Source: an uncultured Pelagibacteraceae bacterium
GTDB taxonomy: Bacteria > Pseudomonadota > Alphaproteobacteria > Pelagibacterales > Pelagibacteraceae
Direction of reading: 5' to 3'
Assembly (NCBI GenBank): GCA_902573465.1
Contig: CACGJX010000007.1
Span: 1 to 53,812 of the forward strand
DNA: 53,812 bases
Shown here: positions 19,186 to 27,724 of the stretch, piece by piece
How the letters are laid out: the number at the start of each line of letters is the position of its first letter
How positions within the stretch are numbered: the stretch's first letter is position 1
Program-made: the position numbers and the translations under genes
The notes under the pieces: generated by a model
The model's database searches: none
Seen by the model: only the letters and a program-made list of their open reading frames with translations
What the model was told of the DNA's origin: nothing

Positions 19186-19743
19186 ATGATTGAAATAACT
19201 CTAGAATTTTTCGGAGAGATTTTTAATTCGATTTCTTCGATTGATTTAATCTATATATTAATAACTATTCTTTCACTAATTAAGTGTTACAGAAAAGGAT
19301 TTGTCTTGAGCATACTTTCAATGTCAAAATGGTTATTAGCATATATTATAACTTTGATACTATTTCCAAGATTAAAACCATATATCAAAGATATAATAGA
19401 TAATGAATATGTACTTGATGTAGGTCTAGGAATAACAATCTTTATTATAGTTATCTTTTTAATATTATTGATTAATAAAGGGATTAGTAGGGCAATCAAA
19501 TATACTGGTCTTGGAAGTTTAGACACTATATTTGGATTCTTTTTTGGATTTATTCGAGCATATATTATCTCAATATGCATATTTTCTGGAATGCACATTG
19601 TATATAATTACGACAAATGGCCAGTAAATTTAGACAAATCATATACCTTTCCATATCTTGAAAAAGGTAGTAATTACTTATTGAAGGTTTTTCCAAATGA
19701 AAAAGCGTATCAAGATTCAAAAGAAAAAATTGAAGATTTATAA
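19186..19743 (+). CDS. cvpA: CvpA family membrane protein
   Basis: CvpA-family proteins are inner-membrane proteins associated with colicin V production and envelope stress tolerance; their biochemical role is not settled. This 185-residue product has four predicted helices (about 20-37, 45-62, 80-100, 115-140) and the family segment DTIFGFFFGFIRAYIIS. It begins 6 bp after the RND gene and overlaps the 5' end of purF by up to 47 bp, the usual cvpA-purF pairing. Confidence 0.88.
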   Translation: MIEITLEFFGEIFNSISSIDLIYILITILSLIKCYRKGFVLSILSMSKWLLAYIITLILFPRLKPYIKDIIDNEYVLDVGLGITIFIIVIFLILLINKGISRAIKYTGLGSLDTIFGFFFGFIRAYIISICIFSGMHIVYNYDKWPVNLDKSYTFPYLEKGSNYLLKVFPNEKAYQDSKEKIEDL

Positions 19744-21178
19744 TACAAAGTTAAATGAGGAATGTGGTGTATTTGGAATTAGTAATGTAAAAGATGCATC
19801 GGCTTTAACTGCTCTTGGATTGCACTCTCTACAACATCGAGGACAAGAAGGGTGTGGAATAGTAACGTTTGATGGAGAAAGATATTATTCAGAAAAAAGA
19901 TTTGGATTAGTTGGAGACAATTTTAATAAAGAAAAAATTCTAGATAATCTAAAAGGAAATTTTGCAATTGGTCATAATCGATACAGTACTACCGGCAACA
20001 ATACATTAAGAAACATTCAGCCTTTTTTTGCAGATACTAATGCTGGTGGAATTGGAGTGGCTCACAATGGAAACTTAACAAACTCAATTTATTTAAGAAA
20101 TAAACTTGTTGAAGAGGGTGCAATTTTTTACACAACTTCTGACACTGAAACAATAGTTCAACTTATTGCAAAATCTAAGAGATTAAAAACTATTGATAAA
20201 ATAATTGATGCAATATTTCAAATTCAAGGTGGATATGCATTAGTAATGTTGACGCAAAATTTACTAGTAGGTGTAAGAGATCCTTATGGAATTAGACCTT
20301 TAGTTATAGGAAAGTTAAAAAATAGTTATGTGCTCGCGTCAGAGACCTGTGCTCTAGATATTATAGGTGCAAAATTTATACGAGAAGTTGATAATGGCGA
20401 AATTGTTTTAATTGAAAATGATAAATTAAAAAGTATTAAACCATTTCCTGAAAAAAAAATTAGACCTTGTGTTTTTGAATATATCTATTTTGCAAGGCCA
20501 GACAGTATTTTAAGTGGAAAAACTGCATATGAACATCGTAAGAATTTAGGAAAGGAATTAGCAAAAGAGAATAATATTGATGCTGATATTATTGTTCCAG
20601 TTCCTGATTCTGGCAACGCTGCTGCCTTAGGTTTTGCGCAGCACTTAAATAAAAATTATGAACATGGGCTTATTAGAAATCACTACGTTGGAAGAACCTT
20701 TATAGAGCCAAGTCAAAAAATAAGAAGTCTAGGAGTAAAGCTAAAACTAAATGCTAATCAAACAACAATAGAAAATAAAAAAATAATTCTTGTTGATGAC
20801 TCTTTAGTTAGAGGAACGACATCTCATAAAATTGTTAAAATGCTTTATGACGCGGGTGCAAAAGAAGTTCATGTTAGAATTGCTTGCCCTGAGATCAAAT
20901 ACCCAGATTTTTATGGAGTTGATACACCAACAAAAAAAGAATTGTTAGCAGCGAACAAAAATAATGATGAAATCCGTGAATACATTGGTGCTAAATCATT
21001 AAAATTTTTATCTGTCCAAGGCATGTATAGAGCTATTGGATTTGATAAAAGAAATGAAAATTATCCACAGTTAACAGATCATTATTTCACTGGAGATTAC
21101 CCTGTTAAACCTATTGATGAACTAGGTGATAGCAAAATAACACAACTTTCATTATTAAGCACTGCCTCAAATAATTAA
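19697..21178 (+). CDS. purF: Amidophosphoribosyltransferase
   Basis: PurF makes phosphoribosylamine from PRPP and glutamine, the first step of purine synthesis. The mature N-terminal nucleophile should be the Cys in NEECGVFGI, reached after removal of a short basic propeptide. The class II glutaminase part contains LHSLQHRGQEGCG and GHNRYSTTG; the phosphoribosyltransferase part has ILVDDSLVRGTTS. The length is 493 residues. An in-frame TTG at 19730 would shorten the overlap with cvpA. The C-terminal cysteine pair that helps bind a [4Fe-4S] cluster in the Bacillus enzyme is absent (…ENYPQLTDHYFTGDYP), so no such cluster is expected. Confidence 0.96.
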   Translation: MKKRIKIQKKKLKIYNTKLNEECGVFGISNVKDASALTALGLHSLQHRGQEGCGIVTFDGERYYSEKRFGLVGDNFNKEKILDNLKGNFAIGHNRYSTTGNNTLRNIQPFFADTNAGGIGVAHNGNLTNSIYLRNKLVEEGAIFYTTSDTETIVQLIAKSKRLKTIDKIIDAIFQIQGGYALVMLTQNLLVGVRDPYGIRPLVIGKLKNSYVLASETCALDIIGAKFIREVDNGEIVLIENDKLKSIKPFPEKKIRPCVFEYIYFARPDSILSGKTAYEHRKNLGKELAKENNIDADIIVPVPDSGNAAALGFAQHLNKNYEHGLIRNHYVGRTFIEPSQKIRSLGVKLKLNANQTTIENKKIILVDDSLVRGTTSHKIVKMLYDAGAKEVHVRIACPEIKYPDFYGVDTPTKKELLAANKNNDEIREYIGAKSLKFLSVQGMYRAIGFDKRNENYPQLTDHYFTGDYPVKPIDELGDSKITQLSLLSTASNN

Positions 21179-21181
21179 TTT

Positions 21182-21739
21182 ATGAAAAAAGTAAGTTTTA
21201 CAGAGATGAAAAATGGAACCAAAGAGGATTATCTTTTTCTGGATAAAAATGAAAAAGATTTTGCAAGTAAAACCGCAGATAGAATATTGAAATTTATGTC
21301 TGGACTTACTGAAACTCTAGAGGGTTACCAGGTTTCAAGATTAGAACACTCGCTTCAAAGTGCAACACGAGCATATAAAAATGGTGAAAGTGATGAGATG
21401 ATTGTCGCTGCTCTTTTACATGATATTGGTGATGAATTAGCTCCTATGAACCATTCAGAATACGCTGCAGCAGTTCTTAAACCATATGTGTCAGAAAAAA
21501 CTCATTGGATTGTTGAGAAACATGGTGAGTTTCAAATGTATTATTACGCCCACCATTTGGGAGGTAACAAAAATAAAAGAGACGAATATAAAAATCATAA
21601 ATATTATCAGGATACTATAGATTTTTGTGAAAAATATGATCAAAACTCATTTGATCCAAATTATAAATCGTTGCCATTAGATTTCTTTAAACCCTTTGTA
21701 AAAAAAGTTTTTTCAAGAAAACCATATTCTTCGCTGTAA
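21182..21739 (+). CDS. HD-domain protein (PhnZ/MIOX-like oxygenase or phosphohydrolase)
   Basis: This 185-residue protein has an HD-domain metal-binding pattern: RLEHSLQSA (His56), ALLHDIGDE (His80-Asp81), His91 and EKHG (His114). The LEHSLQ…ALLHDIG arrangement resembles mixed-valent di-iron HD oxygenases such as PhnZ more than nucleotide phosphohydrolases. The Tyr-x-x-Glu pair used by PhnZ for its aminophosphonate substrate is not evident (Tyr49 sits near it), so the substrate should differ. It begins 3 bp after purF and precedes gshA by 24 bp. A role in purine or glutathione metabolism is suggested only by position. Confidence 0.7.
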   Translation: MKKVSFTEMKNGTKEDYLFLDKNEKDFASKTADRILKFMSGLTETLEGYQVSRLEHSLQSATRAYKNGESDEMIVAALLHDIGDELAPMNHSEYAAAVLKPYVSEKTHWIVEKHGEFQMYYYAHHLGGNKNKRDEYKNHKYYQDTIDFCEKYDQNSFDPNYKSLPLDFFKPFVKKVFSRKPYSSL

Positions 21740-21763
21740 AATTTATAGGCTATATTATTAAAT

Positions 21764-23059
21764 ATGACTATTTCAAAAGAAAATGTAATTGAATATTTCA
21801 AATCTGGAATAAAAGAAGAAAAAGATTTCAGAATAGGAATTGAGCATGAGAAATTTTTATTTGATAGCAAAAACAATAAAAGAATTGATTACCCAAAAGT
21901 AAAAGAGATGTTTTTAGCCTTAAATGAGTTTGGTTGGAATCCAGTAAAAGAAGGCGAAAATATTATAGGTTTAAACAAAGAAGGTAAAAATATCACTCTT
22001 GAACCAGGAAACCAAATTGAACTATCTGGAGAGAAACTTAATAATATTCACGAAGCATGCGCAGAATCTTATGACTATTTATTTGAACTTAAACAAGTCA
22101 CAAAAAAACTTAATATAAAAATTGTGAGTACTGGTTTTGATCCCATTTCAAAGCTTGATGAAATTCCTAATAATCCTAAACAAAGATATAAACTAATGAC
22201 AAATGACATGCCACTAGGTGGAGAATTAAGTCTAGATATGATGTACAGAACTTGTGGGACACAATTAAATATTGATTATTCTTCAGAGGAAGATTTTTTC
22301 AAAAAATTTAAAGTAGTAAATTCAATAGTTCCGATCTCAATTGCTTTGTTTGCTAACTCTTCAATAGTTGAAAAAAAAAAGAGTGATTACTTGTCTTATA
22401 GATCCAAAGTATGGCAAAATACTTCCCGGGGAGGCCTTCCAAAATTATTTTTTGAAAATTTAAATTTTGAGAAATATGCTGATTTTATTATTAATTTCCC
22501 AATTTTATTTATACTAGATAATCATAATTATATTTCAGGTAATAAATATACTTTTAAAGATTTCATGAATGGAAAGATAGATGAAATAAAAAATCGTCTT
22601 CCAACTGAGAGTGATTTATCCTTACACTTAAGCACCATATTTACTGAAAATAGATTAAAAAAATATATTGAATTAAGATCTATGGATACTTGTGGTTGGG
22701 ATTGTCTTTGTGCTGGTCCTGCATTCTTTATTGGGATGCTCTATGGAAATTTAGATGAAGTTTACAGTTTAATCTCATCATGGGATAAGGATAAGATAAT
22801 TAATGCTTATCTAGATGCTCCTCAAAAAGGTTTTAATACTCAATTAATGGGCAAAGACCTTTTTTATTGGGCATCAACTTTACTAGAAATCTCGAGAAAA
22901 GGATTGGATAATAGAGATATAATAAATAAAAGTGGAAAAAATGAAACTTTGTTTTTAAATCATTTGCAAAAAGTTATTGATAATAGAACAACTAATGCAG
23001 ATCATATGATTAATAAATTTTCTAAAAATGAAGATTTAAAAGATTTATATGACAAATAA
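21764..23059 (+). CDS. gshA: Glutamate--cysteine ligase (plant/alphaproteobacterial type)
   Basis: This enzyme joins glutamate and cysteine with ATP, the committed step of glutathione synthesis. The sequence (431 aa) has GIEHEKFLFD near the start, GNQIELSGE, the segment DMMYRTCGTQLNIDY, and the substrate-site IELRSMDTCGWD. These mark the GCS2/plant-type family found in alphaproteobacteria rather than the E. coli GshA family. The following gshB overlaps it by 11 bp, so the full pathway is translationally coupled. Confidence 0.93.
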   Translation: MTISKENVIEYFKSGIKEEKDFRIGIEHEKFLFDSKNNKRIDYPKVKEMFLALNEFGWNPVKEGENIIGLNKEGKNITLEPGNQIELSGEKLNNIHEACAESYDYLFELKQVTKKLNIKIVSTGFDPISKLDEIPNNPKQRYKLMTNDMPLGGELSLDMMYRTCGTQLNIDYSSEEDFFKKFKVVNSIVPISIALFANSSIVEKKKSDYLSYRSKVWQNTSRGGLPKLFFENLNFEKYADFIINFPILFILDNHNYISGNKYTFKDFMNGKIDEIKNRLPTESDLSLHLSTIFTENRLKKYIELRSMDTCGWDCLCAGPAFFIGMLYGNLDEVYSLISSWDKDKIINAYLDAPQKGFNTQLMGKDLFYWASTLLEISRKGLDNRDIINKSGKNETLFLNHLQKVIDNRTTNADHMINKFSKNEDLKDLYDK

Positions 23060-23975
23060 AATTGTTGCCATACAAGGTAACCACCCCTCCAAACTTAATC
23101 CAAAAACAGATACAAGTGTTTTTTTAGCTAATGAGATCCAAAAAAAGATGTATAGAGTTTTTTATTATGATCCTAAAGATTTATCAATAATAGATGCGAA
23201 AGTCATAGCTAAAGGTTTTTTTATAAAGTTTAATTATAAAGATAAAAAATTTTATAAAATTCAAAAAAAACAAAAATTAAATCTTATAAAATGTAAATAC
23301 ATTTTAATAAGACAAGATCCACCTTTCAATTTAGAATATATTTCGACAACTTACATACTTGAAACAATTAAGCATAAAGTAAAAATAATTAACAACCCTA
23401 CTTCAATAAGAAATATTTCTGAAAAACTTTATTCTGTTAAATATCAAAAATTTATGCCAAATACAATTTTTACTCAAAACATTGAAGAAATAAAAAACTT
23501 TTTTAAAAGAAATAAGCATGTAATCATAAAACCTATTCATAGTTTTAGTGGAAATGACATTCATTTACTTAAGAGATTTCGCTTAAAGTTTATTAAAAAA
23601 TTTATCAAAAAACATGATCATATAATGTGTCAAAAATATTTACCTAAAATAAGTATGGGAGATAAAAGAGTTTTTTTGATTAATGGAAAGATATGTGGCG
23701 CTATATCTAGAGTACCTAAAAAAGGCTCTTATTTAAGTAATATGAGTAAAGGTGCAATACCAAAAAATATTCAATTAACAAAATTAGAAAAAAGAATATC
23801 AAAAATAATTGCGAAAGATTTAAAAAAAGAGCAAATTTTTTTTGCAGGAATAGATTTTATTGATCAAAAGCTCAATGGAGATATAAACGTTACATCTCCA
23901 ACTGGATTAAAAACTTTATTTGACATTTCTAAGATAAATCTTGCCAAAACTTTTTGGAAAGATTTAAAAGCATGA
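23049..23975 (+). CDS. gshB: Glutathione synthetase
   Basis: GshB adds glycine to gamma-glutamylcysteine using ATP. The 308-residue ATP-grasp protein shows IRQDPPFNLEYI, KPIHSFSGNDI (ATP-binding lysine), GDKRVFLINGKICGAISR, GSYLSNMSKGA and the end FAGIDFIDQ…NVTSPTGLK, close to the E. coli pattern (GDKRVL, NVTSPTC). It is somewhat more Lys-rich than other bacterial GshB, as expected in this genome. It overlaps gshA by 11 bp and the DMT permease by 4 bp. Confidence 0.94.
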   Translation: MTNKIVAIQGNHPSKLNPKTDTSVFLANEIQKKMYRVFYYDPKDLSIIDAKVIAKGFFIKFNYKDKKFYKIQKKQKLNLIKCKYILIRQDPPFNLEYISTTYILETIKHKVKIINNPTSIRNISEKLYSVKYQKFMPNTIFTQNIEEIKNFFKRNKHVIIKPIHSFSGNDIHLLKRFRLKFIKKFIKKHDHIMCQKYLPKISMGDKRVFLINGKICGAISRVPKKGSYLSNMSKGAIPKNIQLTKLEKRISKIIAKDLKKEQIFFAGIDFIDQKLNGDINVTSPTGLKTLFDISKINLAKTFWKDLKA

Positions 23976-24832
23976 AAAATTTAACAGACCAACAAAAGGG
24001 ATCTTTGCTTGCATTTGTTGCTGTGATGTTTATTACACCTGATTCTTTATTTATTAGATTATCTAATATCGATACTTGGGGTCTTGTTTTTTATCGTGGA
24101 ATAATTCCATTCTTAACTGTTTTTTTTGGGATGTTAATAATCTACAAACTAAATTTTTTTAAGATACTTTTTACAAGTGGTTACTACGGTTTAATCTATG
24201 TGGTTACTTTTAGTATCACAAATATTACTTTTGTAGTTTCTATTCAAAACACTAATGTTGCAAATACACTAGTAATGATAGCAACTGCACCTATGCTATC
24301 AGCTATACTAGGATCAATTTTTTTAAAAGAACCTCCTGATAGAAAGACATGGGTTTCAATAATTATTACTTTTGCAGCAATTATTTACATTTTCTTTGAC
24401 TCTCTCAAATTAGGTAACATTTATGGAGATATTTTAGGATTTATTACTGCTATTGGTCTTGCTGTAGGTGCAGTTACTATAAGATCTGCAAAATCTAAAA
24501 ATTTAGTTCCAGCTGCAGTAGTGGGTAAGCTATTTGTTGCTACTTTTGCTTTATTATTTATTGAGAGTTTTGCTCTTTTAGATAATGACCTTATCATAGT
24601 GCCTCTAATGTGTATTTTATGTGTTGCTATACCATTTGTATTAGTAACTATTGCTCCAAGGTTTATCCCGGCTGCTGAGGTAAATCTTTTCTTCCTACTA
24701 GAAACAATAATTGGTCCAATTTGGGTTTGGTTGATCATAAAGGAACAGCCTAGCATTGAAACGCTTCAAGGTGGAGTAGTTATAATTGTAACAATCGCTA
24801 TTCACTCATTTTTGAAATTAAAAAAATCTTAA
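23972..24832 (+). CDS. DMT-superfamily permease (EamA family)
   Basis: About 286 residues with ten hydrophobic helices in two repeated EamA halves, for example the repeat-one end NTNVANTLVMIATAPMLSAILG and repeat-two FFLLETIIGPIWVWLIIKE. These transporters move amino acids, nucleosides or other small metabolites; the substrate cannot be read from sequence. I choose the ATG at 23972 because it forms an ATGA overlap with gshB; an upstream alternative start at 23954 lies inside gshB. Its coupling to gshAB raises the possibility of a thiol or amino-acid substrate, which is inference only. Confidence 0.88.
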   Translation: MKNLTDQQKGSLLAFVAVMFITPDSLFIRLSNIDTWGLVFYRGIIPFLTVFFGMLIIYKLNFFKILFTSGYYGLIYVVTFSITNITFVVSIQNTNVANTLVMIATAPMLSAILGSIFLKEPPDRKTWVSIIITFAAIIYIFFDSLKLGNIYGDILGFITAIGLAVGAVTIRSAKSKNLVPAAVVGKLFVATFALLFIESFALLDNDLIIVPLMCILCVAIPFVLVTIAPRFIPAAEVNLFFLLETIIGPIWVWLIIKEQPSIETLQGGVVIIVTIAIHSFLKLKKS

Positions 24833-24851
24833 TCTCCGTCACAATTAAGTC

Positions 24852-24880
24852 TTGATTTAATAATACATGGCGGATAATTA
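24852..24880 (+). promoter_or_regulatory. Possible promoter for the MFS gene
   Basis: In the 58-bp gap before the MFS gene there is TTGATT (24852-24857), 17 bp, then TAATTA (24875-24880). GATAAT at 24873-24878 is an alternative -10. This is a motif match only. Confidence 0.35.
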
Positions 24881-24890
24881 GCGCGATTTT

Positions 24891-26180
24891 ATGAATAAAG
24901 TTTTAAAAAATTCTTGGGCATTGTTTTTGGGTATGGGATTTATAATGATGGCGTATGGCTTCCAGGGGTCATTACTTGGAGTGAGAGCTGTTCAAGAGGA
25001 ATTTAGTTTAACAGCAACTGGTTTTTTGATGTCTGGTTATTTTATTGGATACTTTATAGGAGCAGCAACTATTCCAAATATAATTTCAAGAGTTGGTCAT
25101 ATTAGAGTTTTTGCAGCTTTTGCGTCTTTGGCATCATTAATTATTTTAATTCACTCAATTTTGATCCATCCATTTATATGGTTCTTATTAAGAGTTCTTA
25201 CTGGAATAAGCATGGTTTGTATTTACACAGTTGCTGAGAGTTGGCTTAATGATAGATCTAGTAATAAAAATAGAGGAAGTGTTCTATCAATTTATATGGT
25301 GATTCTTTATGGATCAATGGGAGTCGGAATGTTTTTTTTAAACTTCAGTGCTCCAAAAAATTTTGAACCATTCATATTGGTTTCTGTGATCACTTCAGTA
25401 GCATTGATACCTATTTTGCTTACTAAAAAAAAACCACCCACTTTCAAAAAAATTAATGCTATGTCATTTAGTGAACTTTATAAATCCTCACCATTTGGAA
25501 TGGTAAGTTCTTTTTTCTATGGAACAATTCAGTCTGCTCTTTTCACCTTGCTGGCAGTTTATGGAACATCAATGAATTTCACCATTTTCGAAATATCAGT
25601 TGTAACTTTTTTACTAGCAATTTCTGGTGCAGTCGCTCAATTTCCTGTAGGAAAAATTTCTGATGTTTATGATAGAAGAAAAGTAATTATTGCATCAACT
25701 TTTGGAGCTGCAATTTTTGCGCTAATCACAATATTTGTTTCTGGACAAATGTATTTACCTGATGGATTAGCAACAAGTAAAACATGGTTTTATTTATTTT
25801 TTATATTGTTTTCTTTTTGCAGTTTACCCATGTTTTCATTAATTCTTGCTCACACAAATGACTATATAACTAAAGATAAATTTGTTGCTGCAGGTGCTGG
25901 ACTTCAATTTACATTTGGTTTAGGTGCAATGAGTGGTCCTTTTTTATGTTCAATATTTATGGATCTTGTTGGCTCTAATGGATTTTTTGTTTTTTTATTT
26001 TTCTTTCATTCTTTAATAGGAGCTTTTGGAATTTATAGAATGAGAGTCAGAGAAACTGTGGAGAATCCAGACTCTCAGTTTGTTGCAATGCCTCAAACAA
26101 TTACACCAGCTGGAATTGAATTAAATCCTATAACAGAGCCTATTGAAGAACCGATTAAAGATGAAAATAGAGAGATTTAA
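24891..26180 (+). CDS. MFS permease
   Basis: A 429-residue major facilitator with twelve hydrophobic segments and a signature-like loop between helices 2 and 3 (ISRVGHIRVFA) and the corresponding loop in the second half (VGKISDVYDRRKVI). The family resemblance is to the YcaD/small-sugar or drug-type MFS group, but the substrate is unknown. The last 45 or so residues form a hydrophilic Pro/Glu/Ile tail (TPAGIELNPITEPIEEPIKDE), probably cytoplasmic. It overlaps the convergent kinase gene by 4 bp. Confidence 0.88.
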   Translation: MNKVLKNSWALFLGMGFIMMAYGFQGSLLGVRAVQEEFSLTATGFLMSGYFIGYFIGAATIPNIISRVGHIRVFAAFASLASLIILIHSILIHPFIWFLLRVLTGISMVCIYTVAESWLNDRSSNKNRGSVLSIYMVILYGSMGVGMFFLNFSAPKNFEPFILVSVITSVALIPILLTKKKPPTFKKINAMSFSELYKSSPFGMVSSFFYGTIQSALFTLLAVYGTSMNFTIFEISVVTFLLAISGAVAQFPVGKISDVYDRRKVIIASTFGAAIFALITIFVSGQMYLPDGLATSKTWFYLFFILFSFCSLPMFSLILAHTNDYITKDKFVAAGAGLQFTFGLGAMSGPFLCSIFMDLVGSNGFFVFLFFFHSLIGAFGIYRMRVRETVENPDSQFVAMPQTITPAGIELNPITEPIEEPIKDENREI

Positions 26181-26812
26181 TTAAGATTCTCTATATGCTC
26201 AGACATTTTAGACAGAACTTGTTTTTTAGTTAATTTGTCTGTTGGTATTAAAATTGCATCTTTTACTTTAACCAGCGGGCTATTCTTTCTTTTTTTATCC
26301 ATTGAAGTTCTTTTTATTAAAGATTTTCTGACATTTTGTAGAGAAACCTTCTTTTTAATATCTAACCATCTTCTATAACTTGCAACTTTAATATTGCACT
26401 TAAAGTAAAAAGCTAAATCATATTTTGGATTTTTTGCTAATATTTTACTAGCTATATCTCTGCCCTCTACACAAATCTTTTTATTTTTTTTAATCAATGT
26501 CATTTGAAAAGTATTTATTATTTTTCGAATATTCTTATTTTTAGCTATAATAGCAGCATGGTTGCTGATTTGTTCGGAGTGTAAATTTAATTTAACTATT
26601 TTTTTATAAGAAATATTTTTAAATCTTTTTTTTAAAAAACTAATACTGTTCTTTGGTTTATAATTAATGATTTCTTTACTAGCAAATCTATATAATAATC
26701 CTGAATTAATAAGTAACAATTTGTATTTTTTAGAGATGAGTTTTGCTGCAGTACTTTTTCCACTTGCTGACTCTCCGTCACAAGCTATTATTAATTTTTT
26801 AAATTTTCTCAC
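26177..26812 (-). CDS. cmk: Cytidylate kinase-like protein
   Basis: Cmk phosphorylates CMP and dCMP. The P-loop GESASGKSTAAKL (about 14-26), NSGLLYR, VEGRDIAS, and the C-terminal SPLVKVKDAILIPTD (the ADALVLD-type block) fit the family. At 211 residues it is slightly shorter than E. coli Cmk (227) and highly Lys-rich. The start is GTG with no upstream ATG in reach. It is monocistronic here and not beside rpsA, its common neighbour. Some central family motifs are weak, so it may be a divergent Cmk or a related NMP kinase. Confidence 0.75.
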   Translation of the reverse strand: MRKFKKLIIACDGESASGKSTAAKLISKKYKLLLINSGLLYRFASKEIINYKPKNSISFLKKRFKNISYKKIVKLNLHSEQISNHAAIIAKNKNIRKIINTFQMTLIKKNKKICVEGRDIASKILAKNPKYDLAFYFKCNIKVASYRRWLDIKKKVSLQNVRKSLIKRTSMDKKRKNSPLVKVKDAILIPTDKLTKKQVLSKMSEHIENLN

Positions 26813-26986
26813 TTAACTTTAATAATATTTAGATTTGTTTAATGCAAAAAAATTATGAATTTTAAGAGATTTTTCAGAAATTAATCACTTACAGGTTGAA
26901 ACTCAAAATAAGCACAAATTAACTCATTACAAAACTGAAATATTGAAAGTAAGTCAAATATTTGTTTCTATTCAGGTTATAAAAAT

Positions 26987-27724
26987 ATGCCTAGAAAAAA
27001 AACTAAACAAAAAAATTCAAAAAAAAGTACAGGGATAGTAAAGATTAGTAACTTAGCTCCTAAATCCTTTTTAAGTAATGCTTTCTCTAATTACAAAAAA
27101 AATAAAGAACTTAATAAGATTAAAGCTATCAAATTAGAAAAATTAAAAGAAAAAAATCAAATCCTTAAAGAACGAAAAGATCTTAAAGTTTGGGAAGAAA
27201 GACTTATAAAAGAGAGTAATAAATTAAAATTTAGTGAAGATGAATTAAGATTAAAAGAAAAAGAGATAAAAATTAAAGATGACGCACAAAAGCTAGAGGC
27301 ATCGCGATTGGTAAAAAAAGATGAAGAATTAATATTAATAAGTAAGGAATTAAGAGCTAAAGAAAAAGAGTTAAAGCTTAGAGATGAAGCACAAAATAGA
27401 AGGGATATTGATTTGAAAGTTAGAGAAGAGGAGCAAAGAAACCTTGAACTTAAAGAAAAAAGAAGAAAAGAGAGAACCTTAAAAATGATTAAGGAAGAGG
27501 AGGAAAAACAGAAAGAGCTGGAGTATATCAAAATAAAAGAGTGGGAAGAAAAATTTGATAGAGAACAAAAAGCAAAAGAACATAGAGAAAATTTAAGAGA
27601 GGAAAGATTAAGACAAAGAGAATTAGAAAAACTTAAATCATTTGAAAAAACTGAAAATCCAGTTGATAAAAACCTTTCTTCTGGTTTGGAAAAATTTAAA
27701 GTTGATGTAACTAAGGAAAATTAG
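26987..27724 (+). CDS. Coiled-coil protein of unknown function
   Basis: I do not recognise this 245-residue protein. It starts with a very basic segment (PRKKTKQKNSKKS), then residues about 35-225 form a near-continuous Lys/Glu/Arg/Leu coiled coil with imperfect repeats such as ELRLKEKEIKIKDDAQKLE and ELRAKEKELKLRDEAQNRR. There is no signal peptide or membrane segment, so it is likely cytoplasmic; the basic head could bind nucleic acid or anionic surfaces. A 174-bp divergent gap separates it from the kinase gene, and it overlaps the convergent amidinotransferase by 4 bp. Codon and base use match the neighbours. Confidence 0.6.
   Translation: MPRKKTKQKNSKKSTGIVKISNLAPKSFLSNAFSNYKKNKELNKIKAIKLEKLKEKNQILKERKDLKVWEERLIKESNKLKFSEDELRLKEKEIKIKDDAQKLEASRLVKKDEELILISKELRAKEKELKLRDEAQNRRDIDLKVREEEQRNLELKEKRRKERTLKMIKEEEEKQKELEYIKIKEWEEKFDREQKAKEHRENLREERLRQRELEKLKSFEKTENPVDKNLSSGLEKFKVDVTKEN

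Noticed and set aside
19287..19598. Antisense 103-codon ORF within cvpA
   Set aside because: It is a shadow of a membrane protein gene; cvpA is supported by family motifs and by the cvpA-purF order.
24421..24756. Antisense 111-codon ORF inside the DMT permease gene
   Set aside because: It is a shadow frame of a well-supported membrane protein and shows no recognisable features.
27157..27531. Antisense 124-codon Ser/Phe-rich ORF opposite the coiled-coil gene
   Set aside because: It is the mirror of Lys/Glu-rich codons; its Ser/Leu/Phe-only composition has no domain character.
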